Of a DNA stretch of 64,000 bases, positions 35,744 to 44,691 are shown one piece after another (the stretch's first letter is position 1; the number at the start of each line of letters is the position of its first letter). Made by a program: the position numbers and the translations under genes. The DNA comes from Solibacillus silvestris (GTDB lineage Bacteria; Bacillota; Bacilli; Bacillales_A; Planococcaceae), in NCBI GenBank assembly GCA_001586195.1, contig CP014609.1, forward strand, positions 2,454,001-2,518,000, written 5' to 3'. The notes under the pieces were generated by a model that did not search any database, was not told the DNA's origin, and saw only the letters and a list, made by a program, of their open reading frames with translations.

Positions 35744-36004
35744 TTAAAATAGCTGAACTAGTATAAATATATGAATTGCCCCAAGTAAAGGAAAGCCAAA
35801 TGCAAATTGGTTATGCTTCGTTTTATGACGAAATAAGTACATCCCTAAAACACCGCCAAGTGCGCCACCGAGTACCCCTAATGTTAATAGTGTTCTTTCG
35901 GAAATACGCCATTCCTTCTTTTTAGCGCGTTCTTTATCTATGTACATATATACGCATAGTACGAGTGAAACAACTGCGACATATGAAACTGCTGCTAATC
36001 CCAT
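35744..36004 (-). CDS. ysdA: YsdA-like DUF1294 membrane protein
   Basis: 86 residues with three hydrophobic stretches and the DUF1294 pattern YIDKERAKKKEWRISERTLL, then GGALGGVLGMYLFRHKTKH. Function unknown; the position just after rplT is conserved with B. subtilis. ATG 36004 follows AGGGGGAT; the track frame extends 13 codons into the terminator hairpin and should not be used. Confidence 0.88.
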   Translation of the reverse strand: MGLAAVSYVAVVSLVLCVYMYIDKERAKKKEWRISERTLLTLGVLGGALGGVLGMYLFRHKTKHNQFAFGFPLLGAIHIFILVQLF

Positions 36005-36027
36005 CTGAATCCCCCTAGTCAAAAAAA

Positions 36028-36056
36028 GACTGATAAGGAGCAAATCCCTATCAGCC
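36028..36056 (-). terminator. Terminator of the infC-rpmI-rplT operon
   Basis: An 11-bp stem GACTGATAAGG / CCCTATCAGCC with a run of seven T on the minus strand, between rplT and ysdA. Confidence 0.88.
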
Positions 36057-36073
36057 TTTATTGTATACTAAAA

Positions 36074-36433
36074 TTATTTAGCTACTGCTTTTTTAGCTTC
36101 TTCAGCTAATTGAGCGAATGCTGTGCTATCTGTTACAGCTAAGTCAGCTAACATTTTACGGTTAACTTCGATACCTGCTACTTTTAAGCCGTGCATTAAA
36201 CGAGAGTAAGATAAACCGTTCATGCGAGCAGCTGCATTGATACGAGTGATCCATAATTTACGGAAATCACGTTTCTTTTGACGACGGTCACGGTATGCAT
36301 ATTGACCTGATTTCATTACTGCTTGGTTAGCTACTTTGTATAACGTGTGTTTTGAACCATAGTAACCTTTAGCTAATTTTAAAACTTTTTTGCGACGAGC
36401 GCGTGTTACTGTTCCGCCTTTTACGCGTGGCAT
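36074..36433 (-). CDS. rplT: 50S ribosomal protein L20
   Basis: 119 residues, standard length. N-terminal basic extension [20 protein letters not shown] and the globular C-terminal domain ([20 protein letters not shown]) are fully conserved. Essential for early 50S assembly and, in B. subtilis, binds the infC leader to repress its own operon. Preceded by GGAGGT. Confidence 0.98.
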   Translation of the reverse strand: MPRVKGGTVTRARRKKVLKLAKGYYGSKHTLYKVANQAVMKSGQYAYRDRRQKKRDFRKLWITRINAAARMNGLSYSRLMHGLKVAGIEVNRKMLADLAVTDSTAFAQLAEEAKKAVAK

Positions 36434-36508
36434 AGTAATTACCTCCTGCTAATTCTTTCGAATGCTAATTTTTATTTTTGTTATTAATAATCTTTTAAAC
36501 GGTCAAGA

Positions 36509-36709
36509 TTATTTCATGTAAGTTAATAATGTACGGATACGCTTGAAATCGCCTGAAGTTGCAACTTTTGCTTTACGTAAGTGACGTTTTGCTTTAGTTG
36601 ATTTGTTAGCGAATAAGTGAGAGCCATAAGCACGGTCAAATTTTAATTTACCAGTACCTGTTTTTTTGAAACGTTTCGCAGCTCCACGGTGAGTTTTCAT
36701 TTTTGGCAT
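36509..36709 (-). CDS. rpmI: 50S ribosomal protein L35
   Basis: 66 residues, [20 protein letters not shown] and the rest of a canonical L35. Second gene of infC-rpmI-rplT, ribosome site AGGAGG. Confidence 0.98.
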   Translation of the reverse strand: MPKMKTHRGAAKRFKKTGTGKLKFDRAYGSHLFANKSTKAKRHLRKAKVATSGDFKRIRTLLTYMK

Positions 36710-36744
36710 GTCGATTTCCTCCTAAACTTGTTTCTACATACGTA

Positions 36745-37260
36745 TTATTTCTCTGTCTTCGGTTGAAGAACTAAGAACATGCTTCGGCCTTCCATCTTCG
36801 GTTTTTGTTCAACCGTAGATACTTCAGCACAAGCTTCAGCAAAGCGATCTAGCACACGCTGACCAATTTCTTTGTGTGTGATTGCACGACCTTTAAAGCG
36901 AATTGAAGCTTTAACTTTATCTCCTTTTTCAAGGAACTTAATCGCATTACGTAATTTCGTTTGAAAATCATGTTCATCGATTGTCGGGCTCAAGCGAACC
37001 TCTTTCATCACGATAACTTTAGAATTTTTACGAATTTCACGGTCTTTCTTTTGCTGATCGAACTTAAATTTACCATAGTCCATGACACGAGCGACTGGTG
37101 GCTTGGCTTGAGGGGCCACAAGGACAAGATCCAAGTTAGCACGAGCGGCAATTTCCAACGCTTCTGTACGCGTTTTTAAACCAAGCTGATCACCATTGTG
37201 ATCAATTAGACGAAGTTCTCGCGCGCGGATGCCTTCGTTTACATACATGTCTTTGCTAAT
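36745..37260 (-). CDS. infC: Translation initiation factor IF-3
   Basis: 171 residues. N-domain (about 1-75, [20 protein letters not shown]) and C-domain (about 85-171, [20 protein letters not shown] and the final SMFLVLQPK) are intact. The best start is an ATT at 37260, nine bases after GGAGG, giving an [11 protein letters not shown]-terminus that aligns with B. subtilis IF-3. The non-standard start is a known feature of infC, which IF-3 itself discriminates against, giving autogenous control. The longer open frame to 37512 lies in the leader and is not coding. Confidence 0.95.
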   Translation of the reverse strand: MSKDMYVNEGIRARELRLIDHNGDQLGLKTRTEALEIAARANLDLVLVAPQAKPPVARVMDYGKFKFDQQKKDREIRKNSKVIVMKEVRLSPTIDEHDFQTKLRNAIKFLEKGDKVKASIRFKGRAITHKEIGQRVLDRFAEACAEVSTVEQKPKMEGRSMFLVLQPKTEK

Positions 37261-37269
37261 ATTAATCCA

Positions 37270-37500
37270 CCTCCAAGTGTTTGTCGCGAATACATGAGTT
37301 GGTGTAAAGTATAACCCTGTCGAACGGTACAACTCTGCGTGATGTCCATATGTTCTTCTTGTTTTACAAACAAAAAGGACGGACATTTGAGATGTCCGCC
37401 CGCTATATGTGCATACGCATCCATGCGTAAAACAATTCAACGTTTCTAATACCTGCACGTAACTTATATAAAAGCACTTGTCAGGTGAGAAGCGGGCAGC
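37270..37500 (-). promoter_or_regulatory. L20-type attenuation leader of infC
   Basis: About 240 nt of untranslated leader precedes infC. It contains an intrinsic terminator (37377-37401) and upstream sequence able to compete for pairing (for example GCATACGCATCC- and GATGTCC-containing segments). This is the layout of the B. subtilis L20 leader, where L20 binding favours termination. I assign it from position and the attenuator; the conserved L20 binding fold was not modelled. Confidence 0.7.
37377..37401 (-). terminator. Leader attenuator upstream of infC
   Basis: Stem GGACGGACAT / ATGTCCGCCC with one G-U pair, followed on the minus strand by TTTTTGTTTG. It lies 110 bp before the ATT start. 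Confidence 0.85.
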
Positions 37501-37728
37501 CTCTACTTTCAAACTTTTGTATTCATAACTTAAATAATCTTAACATGAGATCCAATTACCGTCAAGCATTTTTATATGATTAATTTACTTTAAAAAATAA
37601 ATGAAATTAATTTTCACTTCCGGGTTTCACTCAAAATATTCGTGGTATCTAATTAGGGACCAACATTTTATAGAGATGTAAAAAATGTTATTACTATCGA
37701 AATCGAAGCTTACCATTACTGACAACAA

Positions 37729-37761
37729 AAAAGGTGTCCCGCAAAATGCGGGACACCTTTT
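37729..37761 (-). terminator. Terminator of thrS
   Basis: A perfect 14-bp stem AAAAGGTGTCCCGC with its complement, followed on the minus strand by TTTTTTGTTG. Confidence 0.92.
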
Positions 37762-37765
37762 CATT

Positions 37766-39697
37766 TTATTTCTTCACTTCTGCAGTAATGTCTGCCAGGA
37801 ACTGTTCAAAGCTGATTGTTTCTGAATCCTTCGAACCGTAACGGCGGATATTTACCGCATTTTCTGCAACTTCTTTATCTCCAAGTACAAGCATGTACGG
37901 GATTTTTTGCATTTGTGCTTCACGGATTTTATAACCTAGTTTTTCTTCGCGGTCATCCATTTCCACACGGATACCAGCTGCAGCTAACTTTTCTTGTACT
38001 TCGCGTGCATAATCATAATGCACTGCGTTTGATACAGGAATAATTGTTGCTTGCACTGGCGCCAACCAAGTCGGGAATGCCCCTTTGTATTCTTCAATTA
38101 AGAATGCTACGAAACGTTCCATTGTCGATACAACACCGCGGTGGATAACAACTGGGCGTTGAGGCTGACCGTCTTCACCAATGTAAGAAAGGTCGAAGCG
38201 TTGTGGTAATAAGAAGTCAAGTTGTGCAGTCGATAATGTTTCCTCTTTACCAATAGCTGTTTTTACTTGAACGTCTAGCTTCGGACCATAGAATGCTGCT
38301 TCATCTTCTGCGATGAAGTAATCATAACCAAGCTCATCCATTGCTTCTTTTAACATCGCTTGTGCAGTTTCCCACATTTGATCGTCATCAAAGTATTTCT
38401 CAGTGTTGTTCGGATCGCGGTAAGAAAGACGGAATGAGAAATCTTTAAGATCAAAGTCTTTATAAACTTCTAAAATCAGTTCCACTACTTTTTTGAATTC
38501 TGCTTTAATTTGATCCGGACGTACGAAAATGTGCGCATCATTTAAAGTCATCCCGCGTACTCGTTGTAGACCAGATACGGCACCACTCATTTCATAACGG
38601 TGCATTGTTCCAAGTTCTGCGATACGGATTGGTAAGTGACGGTAAGAGTGCAGACCGTTTTTGAATACCATCATATGGTGAGGACAGTTCATTGGACGTA
38701 AAACAAGTGTTTCATTGTCCATTTCCATTGGCGGGAACATGCCATCTTGATAGTGCTCCCAGTGTCCTGATGTTTCGTATAATTTTTTCGAGCCAAGCAC
38801 TGGTGTGTAAACGTGTTTGTAACCTAAAGATAATTCTTTATCTACAATATAACGTTCAATAGTACGGCGGATTGTTGCACCGTTTGGTAACCAAAGTGGT
38901 AAACCTTGACCAACTGTTTGGCTAGTCATGAATAAATCCAATTCTTTACCGATTTTACGGTGGTCACGTTCTTTTGCTTCTTCAAGCATTTGAAGGTGGT
39001 GCTTCAACTCGTCTTTAGTGAAGAATGCAGTACCGTAAATACGTTGCAGCATTTTGTTGTCTGAGTTACCGCGCCAGTAAGCACCTGCTAATGATAATAA
39101 TTTGAACTCTTTTAATTTGCCTGTAGATGGTACGTGTACACCACGGCAAAGGTCAAAGAAATCGCCTTGGTAATAGATTGATACTTGGTCATCTGCTGGT
39201 ATTGCTTCAAGTAGTTCTAATTTGTATTCGTCGCCGACTTCCTCGTATATTTTTTGTGCTTCATCACGAGAAACGTTTTTACGCTCGATTTCGATGTTTT
39301 CAGCAATGATTTTTTTCATTTCTTTTTCGATTGCTGGTAAATCTTCTGCAGTAATCGGTGTTGGTGAATCGATGTCATAGTAGAAGCCTGAATCGATAAC
39401 TGGACCGATACCTAATTTTGCATCCGGGTAAAGACGTTTTACTGCCTGTGCTGTTAAGTGGGCAGTTGAATGGCGAAGAATTTCTAACGCTTCGTCTGAT
39501 TTGTTAGTAATGATTTCGATCGCACCATCTTGTTCGATTCCTGTTTTGGCATCGATTAATGTGCCGTTGATTTTCCCTGCTAAAGTTGATTTTTTAAGAC
39601 CTGGGCTGATTGAGCCTGCAACGTCTAATGTAGATGTTCCCTTGGCAAATTCCTTTACTGCGCCATCCGGGAATGTTAATTTGATCATTTCTGACAT
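37766..39697 (-). CDS. thrS: Threonyl-tRNA synthetase
   Basis: 643 residues, as in B. subtilis. Order: TGS domain (about 1-62), editing domain with [16 protein letters not shown] and the HxxxH/CxH zinc-like site of the N2 domain (RGVHVPSTG), class II catalytic core ([12 protein letters not shown], motif 2 [16 protein letters not shown], motif 3 [11 protein letters not shown]) and anticodon-binding C-terminal domain ([13 protein letters not shown]). Charges tRNA-Thr. ATG follows AAGGAGGA. Expression is governed by the upstream T-box. Confidence 0.97.
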   Translation of the reverse strand: MSEMIKLTFPDGAVKEFAKGTSTLDVAGSISPGLKKSTLAGKINGTLIDAKTGIEQDGAIEIITNKSDEALEILRHSTAHLTAQAVKRLYPDAKLGIGPVIDSGFYYDIDSPTPITAEDLPAIEKEMKKIIAENIEIERKNVSRDEAQKIYEEVGDEYKLELLEAIPADDQVSIYYQGDFFDLCRGVHVPSTGKLKEFKLLSLAGAYWRGNSDNKMLQRIYGTAFFTKDELKHHLQMLEEAKERDHRKIGKELDLFMTSQTVGQGLPLWLPNGATIRRTIERYIVDKELSLGYKHVYTPVLGSKKLYETSGHWEHYQDGMFPPMEMDNETLVLRPMNCPHHMMVFKNGLHSYRHLPIRIAELGTMHRYEMSGAVSGLQRVRGMTLNDAHIFVRPDQIKAEFKKVVELILEVYKDFDLKDFSFRLSYRDPNNTEKYFDDDQMWETAQAMLKEAMDELGYDYFIAEDEAAFYGPKLDVQVKTAIGKEETLSTAQLDFLLPQRFDLSYIGEDGQPQRPVVIHRGVVSTMERFVAFLIEEYKGAFPTWLAPVQATIIPVSNAVHYDYAREVQEKLAAAGIRVEMDDREEKLGYKIREAQMQKIPYMLVLGDKEVAENAVNIRRYGSKDSETISFEQFLADITAEVKK

Positions 39698-39773
39698 GTT
39701 GTTGTCCTCCTTTATTAATTTAAAAATAAATTATTTTGTATTGAAGAGCGAAGGGCATTTTGAGACTAAACTA

Positions 39774-39916
39774 GTTGATTGGAGTGAAGGCGGCGAGTGT
39801 AGCTGACGGCTAACGCCTTTCGCTACAAACTGCGTTTCCTGGGGAAATAGCGTGACGCCTGAGACGTTCGTGTAAGGCCACGCCCCCGGAAAGCGTTCGC
39901 CGTAACTGAAATCAAC
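39774..39916 (-). repeat. Dispersed GC-rich hairpin repeat, copy 3 (variant, in thrS leader)
   Basis: Bounded by GTTGATT and AATCAAC as in copy 2. Read on the minus strand it has ACGCTTTCCGGGGGCGTGGCC and TCTCAGGCGTCACGCTATTT, but the CCTGTAG loop region differs and about 38 bp of extra sequence with GTTAGC-type arms is inserted before the far end. It lies between the thrS T-box terminator and the start codon, in sense orientation. Confidence 0.8.
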
Positions 39917-39951
39917 GGTATTAGTAGCTTCTCTTATTTTTTAGGCAAAAT

Positions 39952-39983
39952 AAAAAGCACCGTCCCAACAAAGGGACGATGCT
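39952..39983 (-). terminator. T-box attenuator terminator of thrS
   Basis: Stem AGCACCGTCCC / GGGACGATGCT (39956-39966, 39973-39983) followed on the minus strand by TTTTTATTTTG. Confidence 0.9.
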
Positions 39984-40200
39984 GTATGCTCGTGGTGCCA
40001 CCCTTCTTCCTTCTTCGCAAAACGAATCAGAAGCTCTCGGTCAGTTAACGTACTGAGAAACGATGACGGATTGGCCCCGTCACTGCTCGAAGGTAGTAAA
40101 GTAAAACGCTTGTGCTAGGAAGCTTGCAGCCGTGTCTTCCCTCTCTAAAAGCCAGTTCGTTAAACTTGTTGTCCTTTTCAATGCATTTATTGTTTATTTA
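39952..40200 (-). promoter_or_regulatory. T-box riboswitch leader of thrS
   Basis: Minus strand shows the T-box AGGGTGGCACCACGAGC (around 39988-40004) immediately before the attenuator, and upstream stem I sequence with AGAGAGGGAAGA. Threonine codons ACU/ACC occur in the CUUUACUACCUUCG stretch (about 40090-40105) where a specifier is expected, but I could not place the loop with certainty. Uncharged tRNA-Thr should switch on thrS. Confidence 0.88.
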
Positions 40201-40207
40201 CGTACAA

Positions 40208-40236
40208 AGTATACGCTCGATTTTGCAGAAATGCAA
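40208..40236 (-). promoter_or_regulatory. thrS promoter
   Basis: On the minus strand TTGCAT (40231-40236), a 17-bp spacer and TATACT (40208-40213), placed just before the T-box leader. Confidence 0.75.
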
Positions 40237-40262
40237 TATTGAAAAATAAAACTTTCAATATT

Positions 40263-41222
40263 TTATTTTCTGCGGTTTGTTCCTGTAATTTCAAGCGGTG
40301 TTGTTAATGCCTGTACTCGTTGTAAAATACGGCCCGATTTCATTTCGTCAATTGCCCCATGTTCGGTTACCGCCCATTGTTCTTCCAATTGTTTGTAATT
40401 GAAGTTGGACGATATAAACGTCGGTAATTTTTCCGCCATTCGATAATGCAAGATTGACCCGATAATTTCATCTCTTGTCCATGTAGAAATCGGCTCTGAA
40501 CCTACATCATCCAGCATCAGTACCGGCACTTTTTTTACAAAATCGATTTTCTGCTCAATCGATCCCTCTGTTACCGACGACTTTAATTCTCGGATGAATT
40601 CCGGCATATACACTAACAAAGTTTGAATCCGTTCTTTGGATAAAGCATTTGCGATGGCACCTAAAATATAGGTTTTGCCAACACCAAATGTTCCGTATAA
40701 ATACAGCCCTTTTGCAGGAAGTTCTTTTGTTTCCCGATATTGCTTCCTGAATTCGACCATAAACTGTGTTGCAGCCATACGGGAGTTATCATTCATATCC
40801 ATTTCATTAAAGTCTGCATTCAGGACATCTTTTGGCATATACATGGTCTTCATCATTGAAGCTAGCTCACGCTGATCATCTTCTTTTAACATTTGCTCAC
40901 ACTTGCGGTAAATAATATTAATCTGACCATTTGAAAGCATTAATTGCGGAACATGGCCTTTATAGAAATTTTGACACTGCGATGTTGAACCGGCTCCACA
41001 GCAAGTGTGCTTTTGCTCTACAAATTCAAAAAGTGTCGTCATTCCATATTGAATAACAGCGGAGTTTTCCGTCATATTATGGTCATTCATAAACTGTTGT
41101 ACACTTGGATGTGATAGCACCCGGTTTTTTAATTCATTATATTTTTGCTCAAATGATGGGATATTAATTTTATTGAGCGAATCTTTTATTGGTTCGATCG
41201 TACTCACCTGCTTTTTAATCAC
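40263..41222 (-). CDS. dnaI: Primosomal helicase loader DnaI
   Basis: 319 residues: N-terminal domain with a cysteine/histidine zinc-type cluster (HTCCGAGSTSQCQNF) and an AAA+ ATPase domain (Walker A LYGTFGVGKTYILG, Walker B VLMLDDVGSEP, sensor ISSNFNYKQL). It loads the replicative helicase DnaC. The frame opens with GTG at 41222, overlapping dnaB by 8 bp; a second GTG at 41207 aligns better with the B. subtilis start, and neither has a strong ribosome site. Translational coupling to dnaB is likely. Confidence 0.92.
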   Translation of the reverse strand: MIKKQVSTIEPIKDSLNKINIPSFEQKYNELKNRVLSHPSVQQFMNDHNMTENSAVIQYGMTTLFEFVEQKHTCCGAGSTSQCQNFYKGHVPQLMLSNGQINIIYRKCEQMLKEDDQRELASMMKTMYMPKDVLNADFNEMDMNDNSRMAATQFMVEFRKQYRETKELPAKGLYLYGTFGVGKTYILGAIANALSKERIQTLLVYMPEFIRELKSSVTEGSIEQKIDFVKKVPVLMLDDVGSEPISTWTRDEIIGSILHYRMAEKLPTFISSNFNYKQLEEQWAVTEHGAIDEMKSGRILQRVQALTTPLEITGTNRRK

Positions 41223-43962
41223 TATTTAATTGCTCTAATAACTTTTTGCGTTGCTCTTCAAAATCAATTGGGTTTTGAGTATTGCTAGAATTAGTTTGTT
41301 GTACAGGTACCTGATCTTTTTCTTTAAACCAATCCGGCACTACGCCAACTTTCCTTGCACCGCGTTGTTTGTTCTTCTTGTCTTGCATTTCAGTATAAAC
41401 TTTCGCTTGGGTAATCGTCTGAATTTTATTGTTTCGCCATGTATTTGCGACACTGTTAATATATTTTTCAGGCAATGCACCTTCTGTCTTTTCCATTACA
41501 TACTCTAGCATGTAATTGACGACAGCCGGGATCATCTTGTAATGCAGGATCAACTTTTCTGCTGTTGCGACAACATACGCAAATGGTTCATGACCATCGT
41601 TTAATTCTTTTGTAAAAAGATAAGGCGTCGCTTTTTCATAGCGGGCCAATTCAGGCGTAAACACATAATCCCCCGGATAATATTTCGGTAAATCCTGCTC
41701 GGTAATTTTCACGTCTACTTTGTTTTCTTTATAATTTGTTTCAATGTAAGCAAGTGCATCTTTAGCCAACAGGATATCTTTCAGCTGCATATTTAGTGCC
41801 AGCGTCTGAATTTGATTACGTCCAAAACGGCTCGTTTTATTCGTTAATATAAATTCAAGAATTGCGTTGACAACACCAACTTTAATGCCATGTTTTAATA
41901 CAAGGTCATCCACTTGCTTCACTAACATTTCAACCGGTTCTTTACCGTTAAGTAAGTTTTTCATGAAATCATATGGCAATGTTTCATCGAAAGCCGGAAT
42001 CCATTTTGACATATCCTTAACCGTAACTTTAAATGCAAGCGGTGTATCCATCGTAATTTTAGAAGCCTTCAATTGAGATCCATCGCTTTCTTCAACAATA
42101 CGAAGGGCTTCCAAAGCATTTGCAGGCGGATTTAACATCCAGTTACCTGCGATTGACTGCACAAAGTTTTTTGTCAGTTTCCCGTTACTCTCGTTGTAGG
42201 CATATTCCATCAGCACGTTGACAGCGCCGACCGAAAGCCCTTGCTGCAATACGAGTTCCTCCGCTAAATCGACAATAAATTTTACCGGCTTTTTCCCTTT
42301 ATACAGCGATTTCAAGAAATAATAAGGAACCGTTTTATCATAGTGAATTGATTGGTCATCTACCGTTAAATAATCTTCTGTCACTTTAATAAGATTGCGT
42401 TCATTTCGCTTTTCAATATAGTCCAATGCTTGCTCTGCTGTTTTAATTTGATTGTATCGGATTTCAGATGCCAACGCTTCTACAAACGATTCTGGTAGGT
42501 TTCCTTTTGTTGAATCCCAAACATGGCGAATAATGACGTTCGCCACTTCGATCGGTATATCATAAGAACTGTAAAGCGATTCTGCTATTTTCACATGCCC
42601 TGAAAACGGTTCTTCACCATGAGTCAATATAAGTAAATACTGATAAGGCGTAGAATTTTTAAAATCAACTAACGCTGAATCAGGAGAATCATTTTTCGAG
42701 TTATTATTTTCTTCAACTTTATTCAAATCGTTATTCGTAACCGTAATTTGCGATAAATTTTTCGATTTACGATCACGGTAGCTATGTTCAACTTTTGCAA
42801 TTTCCATTGTATTTTCAGCTGTTTTTGCACCTTTTTTCAGCCAGTTATTCATGACAACCTTCATAAAGTTTTTATTGTAATTCAGTTCATCATTCATTGA
42901 AATATAATGAATCAAAACATTCAATGTGCCGTAAGATACCCCTTTTCTAATGAAATTGTTAAATTCCATTACAACGGATTCCGGTGGCAAATAACCATTA
43001 AATTTTTGAAAAACTTCTATCGGTGAGGTTTTTTCTAAATACTCGATTAAACCTTCTTTATCATTAATATTTCGCTGTGTTTTTGCAGGTGCAGTGTTCA
43101 TTACTTCTACCGAACGGAAAATGTCCTGTTTTTTGATCAGTTTCGGTTTCGAGACACCGACGTTCAACTGGTAATATTCTTCACAGCGTTTTTCCAGCTC
43201 TTTTTTTGTAAGTCCATCATCTGTATCCCATGCCAATAACACAATTCTTTGCATGTCCGTTACAGAGAAATTGTACATGAAAGCTAATTTGGCAATAGCA
43301 ATTTTAATATCAAGTGTAAATAATTTACTCGGAATCAAGTTTTGGCTCATGCCCATCATGAAGCTTTTGAAATCAAATAAGTCATACTCAAACGGGTACG
43401 ACATTTTTGAACGTTCATTTACCGAACCTGTATTTTCCTGCATGACTTGCTTTAGCTCAGTTTCTGTTATTGCTACAAATGCATCGTTAAAGCTGCATGT
43501 CACATCTTTGTATCCATGTAAGGAAATATCATGTTTCGTTAATTTATTTCGCAATGCTTCATACTGTTCACGACCGATTTTTCGTAAAAGTGCTACCGAA
43601 AGAATCGAATCGTCAAAAAAATCGCGGCCAGTCAAAGGCGGATATAAAATATACTTCATTGATTTATATGAATCCATCATTTTTTCAAATGACTTCACTA
43701 AACCAATTGCCTCTAATACAATTCTTGCTTGTAGTAATTGCTTCGGTTTAAAACTTAATGAATCTAGCAGGTTGCTATGAAAACAAGTTGCTTTTTCCTG
43801 TTGTTGTGTTTCAACCCATAACTTTAAATATAATGCGGTAGCTTCAACACCGATAATCGGCTGATAGCATAATTGCAATGCAAGCTGATGCTCACTAGTG
43901 ATATTTTGAGGGCAATGAATTTCACAATGGTCATATGGATTTAGCTGATTCATCATTACCAT
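41215..43962 (-). CDS. dnaB: Replication initiation/membrane attachment protein DnaB, expanded form
   Basis: A 915-residue DnaB, about twice the B. subtilis protein (roughly 470). The N-terminal winged-helix part (DDBH1, about 1-275) looks normal. It is followed by five tandem copies of the DnaB/DnaD C-terminal (DDBH2) domain at about residues 304-385, 432-516, 539-624, 656-742 and 774-858, with a PDWFKEKDQ tail. Copies share a (T/V)PY..L..L..G..P motif, a V.N central helix and an NW/NTW segment. Canonical DnaB carries two. The gene keeps its nrdR-dnaB-dnaI context. It should act with DnaD and DnaI in primosome assembly at oriC and at restart sites. ATG follows AGGAGGG. Confidence 0.92.
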   Translation of the reverse strand: MVMMNQLNPYDHCEIHCPQNITSEHQLALQLCYQPIIGVEATALYLKLWVETQQQEKATCFHSNLLDSLSFKPKQLLQARIVLEAIGLVKSFEKMMDSYKSMKYILYPPLTGRDFFDDSILSVALLRKIGREQYEALRNKLTKHDISLHGYKDVTCSFNDAFVAITETELKQVMQENTGSVNERSKMSYPFEYDLFDFKSFMMGMSQNLIPSKLFTLDIKIAIAKLAFMYNFSVTDMQRIVLLAWDTDDGLTKKELEKRCEEYYQLNVGVSKPKLIKKQDIFRSVEVMNTAPAKTQRNINDKEGLIEYLEKTSPIEVFQKFNGYLPPESVVMEFNNFIRKGVSYGTLNVLIHYISMNDELNYNKNFMKVVMNNWLKKGAKTAENTMEIAKVEHSYRDRKSKNLSQITVTNNDLNKVEENNNSKNDSPDSALVDFKNSTPYQYLLILTHGEEPFSGHVKIAESLYSSYDIPIEVANVIIRHVWDSTKGNLPESFVEALASEIRYNQIKTAEQALDYIEKRNERNLIKVTEDYLTVDDQSIHYDKTVPYYFLKSLYKGKKPVKFIVDLAEELVLQQGLSVGAVNVLMEYAYNESNGKLTKNFVQSIAGNWMLNPPANALEALRIVEESDGSQLKASKITMDTPLAFKVTVKDMSKWIPAFDETLPYDFMKNLLNGKEPVEMLVKQVDDLVLKHGIKVGVVNAILEFILTNKTSRFGRNQIQTLALNMQLKDILLAKDALAYIETNYKENKVDVKITEQDLPKYYPGDYVFTPELARYEKATPYLFTKELNDGHEPFAYVVATAEKLILHYKMIPAVVNYMLEYVMEKTEGALPEKYINSVANTWRNNKIQTITQAKVYTEMQDKKNKQRGARKVGVVPDWFKEKDQVPVQQTNSSNTQNPIDFEEQRKKLLEQLNSD
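41389..43053 (-). repeat. Five tandem DDBH2-encoding repeats within dnaB
   Basis: Coding repeats map to about 42808-43053, 42415-42669, 42091-42348, 41737-41997 and 41389-41643. Units are about 85 codons with linkers of 22-46 codons. Protein similarity is clear but the DNA has diverged, so the expansion is old rather than a recent slippage or assembly artefact. Confidence 0.85.
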
Positions 43963-43978
43963 TTATCCCTCCTAACAC

Positions 43979-44446
43979 TTATTTGTCATTTGACTGACGG
44001 GTCATAATTTCTTTCAGTTCCTCGATAAAGACTGTAATATCTTTAAATTGACGGTAAACAGAGGCGAAGCGCACATAGGCCACCTCATCAATTTTTGCAA
44101 GTCGGTCCATCACCATCTCCCCGACATTTTCCGAGCGTACTTCCGCATTGCCTAATCGGCGTAATTCCTTTTCAATTGATAGGACAATCTCTTCTAATTG
44201 ATCTAATGCAACTGGTCGCTTTTCACATGCGCGGATCAGACCACGCAACACTTTTTCACGACTAAACTCCTCGCGTGAGCTATCCTTTTTCACTACGATT
44301 AAAGGGGTTTCTTCAATTTTTTCAAATGTCGTAAAGCGAAAAGCACAAGATTCACATTCACGACGTCTGCGAATTTCTTTATTATCATCAACAGGTCTTG
44401 AGTCTACAACGCGTGTACCGTTGTATTGACAAGCTGGACATCTCAT
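43979..44446 (-). CDS. nrdR: Transcriptional repressor NrdR
   Basis: 155 residues: N-terminal zinc ribbon ([17 protein letters not shown] with the second CxxC in CESCAFRF) and an ATP-cone domain (about 49-139). It senses ATP/dATP and represses ribonucleotide reductase genes. The stop is 17 bp before dnaB, as in B. subtilis ytcG-dnaB-dnaI. Confidence 0.96.
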   Translation of the reverse strand: MRCPACQYNGTRVVDSRPVDDNKEIRRRRECESCAFRFTTFEKIEETPLIVVKKDSSREEFSREKVLRGLIRACEKRPVALDQLEEIVLSIEKELRRLGNAEVRSENVGEMVMDRLAKIDEVAYVRFASVYRQFKDITVFIEELKEIMTRQSNDK

Positions 44447-44478
44447 ATAATAATTTCTCCTAAAAGTTAGTTTATTCT

Positions 44479-44524
44479 ATTATAACAAAAACAACGCGCT
44501 TGAAATAGTGCTTCACGCGCGTTG
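44479..44524 (-). promoter_or_regulatory. nrdR promoter region with GC-rich dyad
   Basis: A perfect -10 TATAAT (44479-44484 on the minus strand) is preceded by CAACGCGC/GCGCGTTG arms (44492-44499, 44517-44524) and a T run. The dyad could be a second gapB terminator or a regulator site; the -35 is weak. Confidence 0.45.
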
Positions 44525-44581
44525 AAATTTTCCAATGGAAAGTCATTCAATTATATAGTGCATTGGTGCTTCACACAATAG

Positions 44582-44627
44582 AAAAAGCCTTTTGCAAAAA
44601 TGGTTTGATTTTCCGCAAAAGGTTTTT
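44582..44627 (-). terminator. Terminator of gapB
   Basis: A 13-14-bp stem AAAAAGCCTTTTGC / GCAAAAGGTTTTT with a 19-base loop and T-rich tail on the minus strand. Confidence 0.75.
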
Positions 44628-44691
44628 CTGTTACATCAGACGTATTTACGCCTTTTTGAAGTGATCTATCACATTTTAACAAGCATTAAAA

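Noticed and set aside
37261-37512. N-terminal extension of infC frame to 37512
   Set aside because: It runs through the leader and attenuator hairpin, has no ribosome site and no IF-3 similarity; the ATT start after GGAGG fits better.
41389-43053. dnaB repeat expansion as an assembly or sequencing artefact
   Set aside because: The five units are divergent in DNA and protein, in frame and separated by unlike linkers, which is not expected of a collapsed or duplicated assembly.
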